A stretch of 64,000 nt of DNA. It comes from Methylohalobius sp964654415. GTDB taxonomy: Bacteria > Pseudomonadota > Gammaproteobacteria > Methylococcales > Methylothermaceae. Below the pieces are notes generated by a model. The model did no database searches, was not told where the DNA came from, and saw nothing but the letters and a program-made list of their open reading frames with translations. Below are positions 44,644 through 53,577 of the stretch, one piece after another (position 1 is the stretch's first letter; each line of letters starts with the position of its first letter). Location: contig CAZZIP010000002.1 in the NCBI GenBank assembly GCA_964654415.1, forward strand, positions 237,751 through 301,750. Direction: 5' to 3'. The position numbers and the translations under genes are program-made.

Positions 44644-45326
44644 CGCGGTACTTTGCCGTGGTGCCTGCGGCTGGCGTCGGCAAACGCATGGGGGCTGATG
44701 TGCCCAAACAGTATCTTCCCCTGGCGGGTAAGCCGGTGCTCCAGCACGCGCTCGAAAGCTTGCTGCGGGTAAAGCGCCTAGAGAAGGTGGTAGTTGCCTT
44801 GGCGCCAGACGACCCCTACTGGCACAAGCTTGAAATCGCAAGCCATCCTAAAATTGTCGCGACGGTGGGGGGAGCAGAGCGCGCCGATTCGGTCCTAAAC
44901 GGCCTTCACGCTTTGGAGGGGGTGGCCTGGGAAGAGGATTTCGTGTTGGTGCACGATGCTGCCCGTCCTTGCTTGCGTCCAGAGGATGTGGAACGGCTGA
45001 TCGATACCCTGGCGGACGACCCGATAGGGGGAATTTTAGCCATACCTTCGGTCGATACCTTGAAACAGGTCGAGGCTGGCCGGATCCGTTCTACCCTGGA
45101 ACGCTGCCGGATATGGCGCGCTCTGACACCGCAGATGTTTCGTTTCGCATTGCTCCTGGATGCCCTAAAGTCTGCTCTGGCAGCCGACGTCGCAGTTACC
45201 GACGAAGCCCAGGCAGTCGAATGGGCCGGGTATGCGCCTAAGATCGTCGAGGGGAGTGTAGACAACTTAAAGGTCACTCGACCGGAGGATTTGTCTTTGG
45301 CCGAATTCTTTTTGCAGCGGAGATGA
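44640..45326 (+). CDS. ispD: 2-C-methyl-D-erythritol 4-phosphate cytidylyltransferase
   Basis: 228 residues from GTG 44640 (GTGA overlap with ftsB). AVVPAAGVGKRMGADVPKQYLPLAGKPVLQHALE is the IspD nucleotide-binding start; VLVHDAARPCLRPEDVERLID and VTDEAQAVEWAG follow. It makes CDP-methylerythritol in the non-mevalonate isoprenoid route. ispF follows with another overlap, and UppP, which uses the polyprenyl product, is the next gene along. Confidence 0.97.
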   Translation: MTRYFAVVPAAGVGKRMGADVPKQYLPLAGKPVLQHALESLLRVKRLEKVVVALAPDDPYWHKLEIASHPKIVATVGGAERADSVLNGLHALEGVAWEEDFVLVHDAARPCLRPEDVERLIDTLADDPIGGILAIPSVDTLKQVEAGRIRSTLERCRIWRALTPQMFRFALLLDALKSALAADVAVTDEAQAVEWAGYAPKIVEGSVDNLKVTRPEDLSLAEFFLQRR

Positions 45327-45805
45327 GCGTGTTGCGTATTGGTCAGGGCTACGATGCCCACCGCTTTAAAGCTGGCGATCATGTCACTTTGGGAGGCGTG
45401 AAGATTCCCTTTGACAAGGGACTGTGTGCCCATTCCGACGGCGACGTTGCTTTACATGCCCTGTGCGATGCGCTTCTGGGGGCCGCAGGTCTAGGCGACA
45501 TCGGACGCCATTTCCCAGATTCGGATCCAGCCTTCAAGGGAATCGATAGCCGGCGGCTGGTGCGTCAGGTGCGGCGGTTGTTGGCCGATAGAAACTTTGC
45601 GCCAGTCAACGTAGACCTCACGATCATTTGTCAAGCGCCTCGCTTGGCTGCCTACATACCGGCGATGCGGGAGAATATCGCGTCCGATTTGGGGGTGGAA
45701 CCGCAGCAGGTCAACGTCAAGGCCACCACCACCGAGGGGATGGGGTTCGAAGGGCGGGGTGAGGGGATCTCGGCCCATGCGGTAGCTTTGATCGAGCTCC
45801 GATGA
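45323..45805 (+). CDS. ispF: 2-C-methyl-D-erythritol 2,4-cyclodiphosphate synthase
   Basis: 160 residues. RIGQGYDAHRF with the metal-binding Asp and His, LCAHSDGDVALHALCDALLGAAGLGDIG, and the C-terminal VNVKATTTEGMGFEGRGEGI are standard IspF motifs. It forms the cyclic diphosphate of the MEP pathway. Four-base overlap with ispD. Confidence 0.97.
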   Translation: MSVLRIGQGYDAHRFKAGDHVTLGGVKIPFDKGLCAHSDGDVALHALCDALLGAAGLGDIGRHFPDSDPAFKGIDSRRLVRQVRRLLADRNFAPVNVDLTIICQAPRLAAYIPAMRENIASDLGVEPQQVNVKATTTEGMGFEGRGEGISAHAVALIELR

Positions 45806-45873
45806 CGCCGTTGCCGACCTGGTCCCATGTTATACTTTCTTGACGCGCGGGTTAATCGCAACCGAATTGGGGG

Positions 45874-46680
45874 GTGATCTTGGATTGTGTCCATGCGTTC
45901 TGGTTAGCTCTGATGCAGGGACTGTTAGAGTTTCTGCCGATTTCCAGCTCGGCTCATCTGATCCTGGTACCGGCGGTTTTGGGTTGGCAAGACCAGGGGT
46001 TGGCGTTCGACGTGGCGGTCCACGTGGGCACCCTGCTGGCAGTAGTAATCTATTTTCGCAGGGAATTGGCTTCAATTCTGCGAGATTGGTTTAAGTCTTT
46101 GGCGACGAGGCGAGAGGTAACTCAAAACGCCGTGTTGGGCTGGGGAATGATCATAGGCACCCTGCCAGTGGGGGTTGCCGGCCTGTTGGCCAAAGATTGG
46201 GTCGAGACCTTATTGCGTTCGCCGCTGGTGATCGCTGTGGCCACTATTGTTTTCGGCGGATTGTTGTGGCTAGCTCAGGTGTTGGGTTCACAGCGCCGCG
46301 GATTGGATCGATTGACGTGGCAAGATGCTTTAGTTATCGGCTTGTTTCAAGCAGTAGCCCTGATTCCCGGGACTTCCAGGTCCGGAATCACCCTCACCGG
46401 AGGGTTGCTGTTGGGGTTGGAGCGTGCAGCTGCCGCGCGATTTTCTTTTTTGCTATCGATCCCGGTGATTTTTCTGGCCGGGGGTATCAAGGCGATGGAT
46501 TTGCTTCAAGCAGAAACTGCGGACTGGTATGCGTTGGCGCTGGGGATAGCTGTCTCTGGCATAAGCGCTTATGGCTGCATCGGCTGGTTTCTGCGTTTTT
46601 TGGAGCGCGTGGGAACGCTCCCGTTTGTGCTCTATCGGCTGGTCCTGGGGGCGGTGTTGCTCTATGTCTTTTGGCCGTGA
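45874..46680 (+). CDS. uppP: Undecaprenyl-diphosphatase UppP/BacA
   Basis: 268 residues, GTG start at 45874. Several membrane helices; signature LMQGLLEFLPISSSAHLIL near the N-terminus and GTSRSGITLTGGLLLGL in the middle form the active site. It recycles the lipid carrier for cell-wall synthesis in the inner membrane. It follows ispF by 68 bp and is convergent with the Maf gene (28-bp gap). Confidence 0.96.
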   Translation: MILDCVHAFWLALMQGLLEFLPISSSAHLILVPAVLGWQDQGLAFDVAVHVGTLLAVVIYFRRELASILRDWFKSLATRREVTQNAVLGWGMIIGTLPVGVAGLLAKDWVETLLRSPLVIAVATIVFGGLLWLAQVLGSQRRGLDRLTWQDALVIGLFQAVALIPGTSRSGITLTGGLLLGLERAAAARFSFLLSIPVIFLAGGIKAMDLLQAETADWYALALGIAVSGISAYGCIGWFLRFLERVGTLPFVLYRLVLGAVLLYVFWP

Positions 46681-46708
46681 GAACTCATCCCGGTTTGGCT
46701 CGTCGATG

Positions 46709-47299
46709 TTATCGACCCAGAACTTTGACGCCGAATCGATGCAATAAGTCAATGAGCTGAATCAAGGGCAGTCCGATCAGCGCATTGGGATCATCGCCTT
46801 CGATCCGGTGGAACAAGGCAATGCCCAGTCCTTCGATTTTGAAGGCGCCGGCGCAGTCATAGGGCGTCTCGCGGCGGACATAATCGGCAATCTCCTCACG
46901 CGACAGAGTGCGGAAGTGGACTTTACACACGTCCACCGCATTCAGCTGGCGGCCAGTGCGGGAATTGAGGACGCTGACGCCAGTGTAAAAGCACATGCTT
47001 CGGCCTGAAGCAGCCTGAAGCTGGGCTACCGCGGCTTCGAAACCGCCCGGCTTGTCCAGCTTGCGTCCGCCCAATACGGCCACCTGATCTGAACCGATGA
47101 TTAGGTGCTTGGGGAATTCTTCTGCCATCGCTCTGGCTTTCGCTGCTGCCAGGCGCATGGCCAGTTGTTCTGGGGCTTCGTTGAACAGAGGCGTTTCATC
47201 GATGTGTGGTTCTGCGGTGACGAATGGAAGCTCAAGCTTTTCCAACAGCAATTTCCGGTAAGGAGAACCGGATGCGAGGACCAGGGGCTGTGTTTCCAT
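46709..47299 (-). CDS. Maf-family nucleotide pyrophosphatase (YceF type)
   Basis: 196 residues. LASGSPYRKLLLEKLELPF is the Maf nucleotide-binding loop; the acidic EEFPKHLIIGSDQVAVL follows; and KIEGLGIALFHRIEGDDPNALIGLPL ends the domain. The position, divergent from yceD-rpmF-plsX, matches E. coli yceF, which hydrolyses 7-methyl-GTP; the assignment to YceF rather than YhdE rests mainly on this context. Confidence 0.93.
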   Translation of the reverse strand: METQPLVLASGSPYRKLLLEKLELPFVTAEPHIDETPLFNEAPEQLAMRLAAAKARAMAEEFPKHLIIGSDQVAVLGGRKLDKPGGFEAAVAQLQAASGRSMCFYTGVSVLNSRTGRQLNAVDVCKVHFRTLSREEIADYVRRETPYDCAGAFKIEGLGIALFHRIEGDDPNALIGLPLIQLIDLLHRFGVKVLGR

Positions 47300-47332
47300 G
47301 AGAGCGAATGCTTGTGGAAAACCGATAATATT

Positions 47333-47362
47333 TTGACAGGTTTTGGCGATTGTCGATATTAT
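47333..47362 (+). promoter_or_regulatory. Candidate sigma-70 promoter for yceD-rpmF
   Basis: TTGACA (47333-47338), an 18-base spacer and TATTAT (47357-47362). Transcription would start near 47369, only a few bases before the yceD ATG at 47372, which would make that message almost leaderless. Confidence 0.45.
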
Positions 47363-47371
47363 TTTTTAATT

Positions 47372-47878
47372 ATGTCGAGGCATTTACCCGATTTGATTGA
47401 TCCGTTTGCTTGGGTGGACAAGGGTTGGCATTGGCAGGGTAAAGTGCCGTTGGCGCGTTTGTCCCGGTTGGTCGGAATGATCCTCAACCCAGAAAGCGAG
47501 GCGGAGGTGGATTTGACCTTTGGCCGGGAAGGCCAAGTAGCAGCAATTACCGGGAAGGTGTGGGCAAATTTGGAAGTGGTGTGTCAACGTTGTTTGGAAC
47601 CGTTGCAGATCGATGTCTGCAGTGCAGTCAATTTGGGGGTGGTGGGCTCCATAGACGAGGGTAACCGGCTTCCCGAGCCTTACGAGCCGCTCTTGCTTGA
47701 ACAAACCCAGATTCCATTCAGCGATATCGTCGAGGACGAACTGATCCTTGCTATTCCGCCCATTCCGCGCCATGCCCATTGTAAACCGGCCAGTCTGAGG
47801 ATCCAGAAGGTAACGGCGGAAGCATCTAGGTTCCCAAATCCGTTTGCGGAATTGGCAAAATTGAAGACCGATTGTTGA
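47372..47878 (+). CDS. yceD: YceD/DUF177 family protein
   Basis: 168 residues from ATG 47372 (MSRHLPDLIDPFAWVDKGWHWQGKV). The conserved VCQRCLEPLQ pair of cysteines and FSDIVEDELILAIPPIPRH are the DUF177 hallmarks. In bacteria and plastids this family is linked to 23S rRNA accumulation. It precedes rpmF by 22 bp, the standard pairing. The frame is open far upstream, opposite the Maf gene, but that region is not YceD. Confidence 0.92.
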   Translation: MSRHLPDLIDPFAWVDKGWHWQGKVPLARLSRLVGMILNPESEAEVDLTFGREGQVAAITGKVWANLEVVCQRCLEPLQIDVCSAVNLGVVGSIDEGNRLPEPYEPLLLEQTQIPFSDIVEDELILAIPPIPRHAHCKPASLRIQKVTAEASRFPNPFAELAKLKTDC

Positions 47879-47900
47879 AGATATTTAGGAGAAACTTGCC

Positions 47901-48095
47901 ATGGCAGTACAACAAAATCGAAAGACTCGCTCCAAGCGCGGAATGCGCCGCGCCCACGACGCCTTGAGAAACCCAGCTATTTCCCAGGATCCTTTGACCG
48001 GTGAAACCCATTTGCGCCATCACATCAGCCCGGATGGATACTATCGTGGTCGGCGCGTGATCGAAGTCAAGTCAAAAGAATCGGAAGAGGAGTAA
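47901..48095 (+). CDS. rpmF: 50S ribosomal protein L32
   Basis: 64 residues: MAVQQNRKTRSKRGMRRAHDAL is the diagnostic basic N-terminus, with GETHLRHHISPDGYYRGRRVI following. The zinc-binding cysteines of some L32 proteins are absent, as in E. coli. Preceded by TTTAGGAGA. Located between yceD and plsX as usual. Confidence 0.97.
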   Translation: MAVQQNRKTRSKRGMRRAHDALRNPAISQDPLTGETHLRHHISPDGYYRGRRVIEVKSKESEEE

Positions 48096-48165
48096 CTCAC
48101 CCTTGTTTGCCTGATTTTTGAAGCAGGATCAAGTGGTAATAAACCGACAACGGTAGGCTTGTCTT

Positions 48166-49236
48166 ATGCCTAATCGGGTGCCAGTCATCGCGTTGGACGC
48201 AATGGGCGGCGATTATGGTCCGGAAGTCACGGTTCCCGCCGCACTGGACTGCCTTAAGGAATTTCCGCGTTTGCGTTTGATCTTGGTGGGCCAGCAGGAG
48301 GCGATCGAGGCCCAGTTGGCGCGCCATGCTAGCCCTCACGAGGACCGGTTGCAGATTTGCCATGCTTCGCAGGTGGTGAGCATGGGGGATCTGCCTTCTA
48401 AGGCGCTGCGCGGCAAGCGCGATTCTTCCATGCGGGTGGCACTCAACTTGGTCCGCGACGGGGAGGCGGCGGCTTGCGTCAGCGCTGGCAACACCGGGGC
48501 CCTGATGGCGATAGCGCGCTTTGTCTTAAAGACCATCCCAGGGATAGACCGGCCGGCAATCATCGTTTCTTTGCCTTCCGTGCATGGACATACCTATATC
48601 CTAGACATGGGTGCCAACGTCGACTGCAGCGCTGATCACCTATATCAGTTTGCCGTCATGGGTTATGAGTTGGTGCGCGCGGTGGAAAATGCCGAGGCTC
48701 CCAAGGTGGGACTATTGAATATCGGCGAGGAAGAGATCAAAGGCAACGAACAGGTAAAGCAAGCAGCCAAACTCTTGGCCAACTCCTATCTTAATTTCAT
48801 CGGTTATGTAGAAGGCGATGACATTTTCATGGGAGATGTAGACATCGTGGTCACCGACGGGTTTGTGGGCAATGTGGCTTTGAAGACCGTCGAGGGGCTG
48901 GCGCGAATGTTGGGACAGGCGCTCAAGGATGGCTTTGAGGGTAATCTCTATACCAGGCTGGTCGGACTTTTAGCGCTGCCGGTGCTCAAATCTTTCAAGC
49001 GCCGTTTCGATCCACGGCGCTATAATGGGGCGACTTTACTGGGACTTCAGGGAATCGTGATCAAAAGCCACGGCAACGCCGACCGTTATGCTTTCGCCAA
49101 CGCCATCCGCATGGCGCTGTTGGAGATCGACAAGGCCGTACCGCAGCGGATCGGTGAACGCGTCGCTACTGTTTGCGCAGCGCGGACCGATTCGGATTTG
49201 TCGGAAACGACGCCGGTCAAGGTAGAGCGCGCATGA
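48166..49236 (+). CDS. plsX: Phosphate acyltransferase PlsX
   Basis: 356 residues. IALDAMGGDYGPEVTVPAAL, the SVRVALNLVRDG-like segment, SAGNTGALMAIARF and NIGEEEIKGNE are PlsX motifs. It makes acyl-phosphate from acyl-ACP for phospholipid synthesis. Overlaps fabH by 4 bp (ATGA), giving the fatty-acid/phospholipid operon its normal start. Confidence 0.97.
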   Translation: MPNRVPVIALDAMGGDYGPEVTVPAALDCLKEFPRLRLILVGQQEAIEAQLARHASPHEDRLQICHASQVVSMGDLPSKALRGKRDSSMRVALNLVRDGEAAACVSAGNTGALMAIARFVLKTIPGIDRPAIIVSLPSVHGHTYILDMGANVDCSADHLYQFAVMGYELVRAVENAEAPKVGLLNIGEEEIKGNEQVKQAAKLLANSYLNFIGYVEGDDIFMGDVDIVVTDGFVGNVALKTVEGLARMLGQALKDGFEGNLYTRLVGLLALPVLKSFKRRFDPRRYNGATLLGLQGIVIKSHGNADRYAFANAIRMALLEIDKAVPQRIGERVATVCAARTDSDLSETTPVKVERA

Positions 49237-50198
49237 CCAAAACTTACAGTCGGATTGCCGGAACCGGTGGGTACTTGCCTGCGAAGGTGTGTACCAACGA
49301 GGACATCGCGCGACGGGTGGACACCTCCAATGCCTGGATCGTCGAGCGCACCGGGATTCGCGAACGGCGCATCGCTGCCCCCGACGAGACCGCCTCGAGC
49401 ATGGGGGAGATCGCGGCGCGCCAAGCGATCGAGGCGGCTGGCTGGAAACCTACAGAAGTCGATCTGATCATCATGGCGACGAGTACCCCGGATCGGGTCT
49501 TCCCCAGTGCCGCCTGCTTGTTGCAGGAGCGTCTCGGCATCCGCAGTCAATGCGGTGCTTTCGATGTTCAGGCAGCCTGTTCGGGTTTTATCTACGCTTT
49601 GAGCATCGCTGATCAATTCATCCGGGCGGGGACGTCTAGGCGCGTGCTGGTGGTGGGCAGCGAGGTCAATTCCCGGCTAGTCGACTGGGACGATCGCTCC
49701 ACGTGTATCTTGTTCGGGGACGGGGCTGGCGCAGTGGCGCTGGAGCTGTCCGAGGAACCGGGCATCCTTTCGACGCACATCCACTCGGACGGCAGATATC
49801 GGGATCTGCTTTATCTTCCCAATCCGAAGGCAGGTATCGACGGTGAATCACCTTATGTCAGAATGCAGGGTAACGAAGTATTCAAGATCGCCGTCAATAC
49901 TTTAGGACGAATCGTGGATGAAACCTTGGCAGCCAATGGTCTGGATAAATCTGAAGTAGACTGGCTGGTGCCGCATCAGGCCAATATCCGCATCATCGCG
50001 GCCACCGCGCGCAAGCTGGGAATGCCGATGGAGCGGGTCGTGGTAACCATCGAGAAGCAGGGCAATACTTCTTCTGCCTCAGTTCCGCTGGCGCTCCACG
50101 AAGCGATCCAAGATGGACGCATCCGCCGCGGCCAGATTCTCCTGATGGAAGCGTTCGGTGGGGGCTTTACCTGGGGATCGGCGTTGATCCGCTACTGA
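49233..50198 (+). CDS. fabH: Beta-ketoacyl-ACP synthase III
   Basis: 321 residues from ATG 49233. Catalytic Cys in VQAACSGFIYAL, His in VPHQANIRII, Asn in EKQGNTSSASVP, and the C-terminal LMEAFGGGFTWGSALIRY. It starts fatty-acid chains by condensing acetyl-CoA with malonyl-ACP. The frame opens earlier inside plsX, but only this start gives a FabH N-terminus (YSRIAGTGGYLP). Confidence 0.97.
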   Translation: MTKTYSRIAGTGGYLPAKVCTNEDIARRVDTSNAWIVERTGIRERRIAAPDETASSMGEIAARQAIEAAGWKPTEVDLIIMATSTPDRVFPSAACLLQERLGIRSQCGAFDVQAACSGFIYALSIADQFIRAGTSRRVLVVGSEVNSRLVDWDDRSTCILFGDGAGAVALELSEEPGILSTHIHSDGRYRDLLYLPNPKAGIDGESPYVRMQGNEVFKIAVNTLGRIVDETLAANGLDKSEVDWLVPHQANIRIIAATARKLGMPMERVVVTIEKQGNTSSASVPLALHEAIQDGRIRRGQILLMEAFGGGFTWGSALIRY

Positions 50199-50203
50199 AG
50201 AAG

Positions 50204-51160
50204 ATGACGGCAGGCAGTATGGAACCGAGGTTGGCGTTTGTATTTCCCGGTCAGGGATCGCAATCTGTCGGTATGCTCGCGGAGCTGGCTCGAGTATCCC
50301 CAAGAGTGCAGGAAACCTTTGCCGAAGCTTCTGAGGTGCTCAGGTTTAACTTGTGGCAACTCGTTCAGGAGGGGCCGGAAGAGGCGCTCAACCAGACGGT
50401 CAACACTCAGCCGGCGCTGCTTACCGCTGGCGTTGCCATCTGGCGGGTCTGGTGCGAGCGTACCCACGTACGCCCGGCTTGGATGGCGGGGCACAGCCTA
50501 GGGGAGTTCTCTGCGCTGGTATGCGCCGAAGGCCTTTCGTTTTTGGATGCGGTCCGGCTGGTGGCTGAACGCGGTCGCCTGATGCAACGCGCAGTGCCTG
50601 AAGGCAAAGGCGGCATGGCGGCTATCCTGGGGCTAGAGGATCATATCGTGGTGCGTCTTTGCCGCGAGGTCGCCGCTACCGATGGGCTAGTGGCGGCGGC
50701 CAATTTCAATGCGCCGGGTCAAGTCGTGATCGCCGGCGAAGCAGCGGCCGTGGCGAAGGCCTGCGAGAAGGCCAAAGCCCACGGCGCCAAGCGAGCGGTC
50801 GTGTTATCGGTGAGCGTGCCTTCCCACTGTCTGCTGATGCAGCCAGCAGCGGCTGAATTTGCCCAATTGTTGGCGACGATACCGTTGCGGCCTCCCAAGA
50901 TTCCCGTGGTTCACAATGTGGATGTGGGGACGCATTCGTCTGCGGAGATGATCCGTGTCCTGCTCACCGAGCAACTTTACTCGCCGGTACGCTGGAGCGA
51001 CACAATCTGTTTTTTGCGCGATCAGGGAGTCAAGGATTTCGTGGAATGCGGCCCGGGTAAGGTACTGACCGGGCTCAACAAGCGCATTGTTCCGGAGCTC
51101 CGGACTTGGCCGCTATTTGATCCGGAAACTTTGGAGAACGTATTGGAGGCATTTGGATGA
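50204..51160 (+). CDS. fabD: Malonyl-CoA:ACP transacylase
   Basis: 318 residues. AFVFPGQGSQSVGM at the N-terminus, nucleophile Ser in AGHSLGEFSALV, VPSHCLLM with the active His, and FVECGPGKVLTGL. It loads malonyl groups on ACP. ATG 50219 is an alternative start five residues in. Five bases after fabH; overlaps fabG by 4 bp. Confidence 0.97.
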   Translation: MTAGSMEPRLAFVFPGQGSQSVGMLAELARVSPRVQETFAEASEVLRFNLWQLVQEGPEEALNQTVNTQPALLTAGVAIWRVWCERTHVRPAWMAGHSLGEFSALVCAEGLSFLDAVRLVAERGRLMQRAVPEGKGGMAAILGLEDHIVVRLCREVAATDGLVAAANFNAPGQVVIAGEAAAVAKACEKAKAHGAKRAVVLSVSVPSHCLLMQPAAAEFAQLLATIPLRPPKIPVVHNVDVGTHSSAEMIRVLLTEQLYSPVRWSDTICFLRDQGVKDFVECGPGKVLTGLNKRIVPELRTWPLFDPETLENVLEAFG

Positions 51161-51891
51161 CGAAAGTTGCTCTGGTCACCGGCGCCAGCCGAGGAATTGG
51201 TCGGGCCATTGCCATTCAGTTGGCGCGTGCGGGTTTTATCGTAGTGGGGACCGCGACCTCTCAAGCCGGTGCCGACGCCATTACCGCCGCTTTGCAGGAA
51301 GCCGGGGCTGGAGGCCGTGGGATAACCTTAGATGTTACCGATGCCGGTCAGATTCAGGCGAGGGTGAACGAGATCACCGAGGTTTTGGGTCCTCCTGTGG
51401 TTCTGGTCAATAATGCCGGGATCACCCGCGACGATTTGTTATTGCGGATGAAGGAGGAAGACTGGGCAGCAATCATAGACACCAACCTGACTTCTGTTTA
51501 CCGGCTCTGTAAAACCTGTCTGCGCGGCATGATGAAAGCGCGCTGGGGGCGGATCGTCAACGTCGGTTCGGTGGTCGGTGCTACTGGCAACGCCGGCCAG
51601 ACCAACTATGCTGCCGCCAAGGCGGGGATCGTGGGATTTACCAAATCCCTGGCCAGGGAGGTCGCCTCGCGGGGGATCACCGTTAACACAGTAGCGCCGG
51701 GTTTCATCGACACCGATATGACCCGCCAACTAGCGGAAGATCAGCGTCGGGCACTGCTTTCGTCGATCCCTGTGGGGCGGTTAGGGGAAGCAGAGGAGGT
51801 GGCCTATGCGGTAGCTTTTCTGTGCTCGGACCAGGCAGCTTACATCACCGGAGAGACTCTGCACGTGAACGGTGGTATGTATATGCCGTGA
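51157..51891 (+). CDS. fabG: 3-oxoacyl-ACP reductase
   Basis: 244 residues, short-chain dehydrogenase. NADP-binding VTGASRGIGRAIAIQLA, LVNNAGITRDDLLLRM, catalytic Ser-Tyr-Lys in VVGATGNAGQTNYAAAKAG, and the C-terminal YITGETLHVNGGMYM, all as in FabG. It reduces 3-oxoacyl-ACP in fatty-acid elongation. A 140-bp gap follows before acpP. Confidence 0.97.
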   Translation: MTKVALVTGASRGIGRAIAIQLARAGFIVVGTATSQAGADAITAALQEAGAGGRGITLDVTDAGQIQARVNEITEVLGPPVVLVNNAGITRDDLLLRMKEEDWAAIIDTNLTSVYRLCKTCLRGMMKARWGRIVNVGSVVGATGNAGQTNYAAAKAGIVGFTKSLAREVASRGITVNTVAPGFIDTDMTRQLAEDQRRALLSSIPVGRLGEAEEVAYAVAFLCSDQAAYITGETLHVNGGMYMP

Positions 51892-52031
51892 CTGGCATAT
51901 ATTCGGCTGGATGGTCGAGCACGGATTGAAACGAAGCAAAATAAAACAAAAGTTTGTGTTTGCGGAGGGCGGCTATTAAAATGCCCGCCCGAATTGGTTC
52001 AAAACGTAACTTACCGAGGTAGAAGAAGATC

Positions 52032-52268
52032 ATGAGTGACGTGGCAGAACGCGTGAAGAAGATCGTGGCTGAACAACTGGGTGTCAAGGAAGAAGTCTCC
52101 AACGATGCTTCTTTCGTCGATGACCTAGGGGCTGATTCGCTCGACACCGTAGAGTTGGTGATGGCGCTGGAGGAGGAATTCGACTGCGAAATCCCCGATG
52201 AGGAAGCCGAGAAGATCACCACCGTCCAAGAAGCAATCGATTACATCGAAAGCCATCTGAAAAAATAA
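52032..52268 (+). CDS. acpP: Acyl carrier protein
   Basis: 78 residues. DDLGADSLDTVELVMALEEEF holds the phosphopantetheine attachment Ser36. It is strongly acidic. It carries growing acyl chains for FabD, FabG, FabH and FabF. The 140-bp upstream gap, larger than any other in the cluster, is A/T-rich in part and probably holds a separate promoter; GGGCGG/CCGCCC arms flank TATTAAAAT at about 51967-51987. Confidence 0.98.
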   Translation: MSDVAERVKKIVAEQLGVKEEVSNDASFVDDLGADSLDTVELVMALEEEFDCEIPDEEAEKITTVQEAIDYIESHLKK

Positions 52269-52322
52269 GCTCGCATAGACAGGAGCTGTGGGCTTCTCTT
52301 TCGAATCGGCCAGGTAAGCGAG

Positions 52323-53567
52323 TTGAACGAGAGACGAGTCGTCATCACCGGAATGGGCATAATCTGCCCAGTGGGGAATACGATCGCTGAGGCATGGCGG
52401 AACATTCTCGCCGGCAAAAGCGGGATCGGACCGATCGAGTACTTCGACGTCAGCCAGTTTTCCACTCGATTTGGCGGAACCGTGAAAGGTTTCGACGTGA
52501 CCGAGTATATCCCGGCCAAGGAAGCCAAGAAGATGGACCCCTTCATCCATTATGGCATTGCCGCGGCCTGCCAAGCATTCGCCGATGCCGGGATCGAGGT
52601 CAGCGACGCGAACGCTGAACAGATCGGCGTCGCGATCGGTGCCGGCATCGGTGGCATCACTGGCATCGAGAACGGGCACACGGCTTTCATCCAGGGTGGG
52701 CCGCGCCGGATTTCTCCGTTCTTCGTGCCGGCCAATATCATCAACATGATCTCTGGCAATTTTTCGGTGATGAAAGGGCTTAAGGGGCCGAACTTTGCCG
52801 TGGTCTCCGCTTGTGCCACGGCCAACCACAATATTGGCGAGGCGGCCCGTATCATCCGTACCGGTGATGCTGAAGTGATGATCGCCGGGGGGGCAGAATA
52901 CCCAATCTCGCCTACCGGGCTTGGAGGTTTCGCCGCGGCCAGGGCTTTGTCGCGGCGCAACGATGAGCCTGAGCGCGCGAGCCGTCCTTGGGATCGGGAC
53001 CGGGATGGGTTTGTCTTGTCCGAGGGAGCGGGTGTTTTGGTCCTAGAATCGCTCGAGCACGCCAAAAAGCGGGGGGCTCACATCTATGCTGAACTGATCG
53101 GTTATGCCGCCAGTGCCGATGCCTATCACATGACCCAACCTCCTGAGCGAGGAGAAGGGGCGGCGTTGTGTATGCGTCGGGCGTTGCGCGCGGCTAGGAT
53201 CAATCCGCAAGATGTGGATTACATCAACGCCCACGGGACCTCGACACCAGCTGGGGACTTAGCCGAGACCCGGGCGATCAAGCAGGTCTTCGGCGAGTTT
53301 GCTTATCGGATCCCGGTCAGTTCCACCAAGTCTATGACCGGCCATCTATTGGGCGCTGCCGGGGGAATCGAGGCGATCTTTACGATTTTGGCGATTTGCG
53401 ATCGGGTAGCTCCGCCGACCATCAATTTGGACAATCCGGATCCTGAATGCGATCTGGATTATGTCCCTCATACCGCTCGAGAAATGAAGATCGACATCGC
53501 CATGTCCAATTCCTTTGGTTTCGGCGGTACCAATTCTGCTTTGATCTTCAAAAAGTTTAACGGCTAA
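52323..53567 (+). CDS. fabF: Beta-ketoacyl-ACP synthase II
   Basis: 414 residues from TTG 52323 (LNERRVVITGMGIICPVGN), preceded by AGGTAAG. Catalytic Cys in VVSACATANHNIGEA, His in NAHGTSTPAGDLAE, His in TKSMTGHLLGAAGG, and the C-terminal NSFGFGGTNSALIF. Condensing enzyme for chain elongation. pabC follows 10 bp later. Confidence 0.97.
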   Translation: MNERRVVITGMGIICPVGNTIAEAWRNILAGKSGIGPIEYFDVSQFSTRFGGTVKGFDVTEYIPAKEAKKMDPFIHYGIAAACQAFADAGIEVSDANAEQIGVAIGAGIGGITGIENGHTAFIQGGPRRISPFFVPANIINMISGNFSVMKGLKGPNFAVVSACATANHNIGEAARIIRTGDAEVMIAGGAEYPISPTGLGGFAAARALSRRNDEPERASRPWDRDRDGFVLSEGAGVLVLESLEHAKKRGAHIYAELIGYAASADAYHMTQPPERGEGAALCMRRALRAARINPQDVDYINAHGTSTPAGDLAETRAIKQVFGEFAYRIPVSSTKSMTGHLLGAAGGIEAIFTILAICDRVAPPTINLDNPDPECDLDYVPHTAREMKIDIAMSNSFGFGGTNSALIFKKFNG

Positions 53568-53577
53568 CGGCCCGCCT

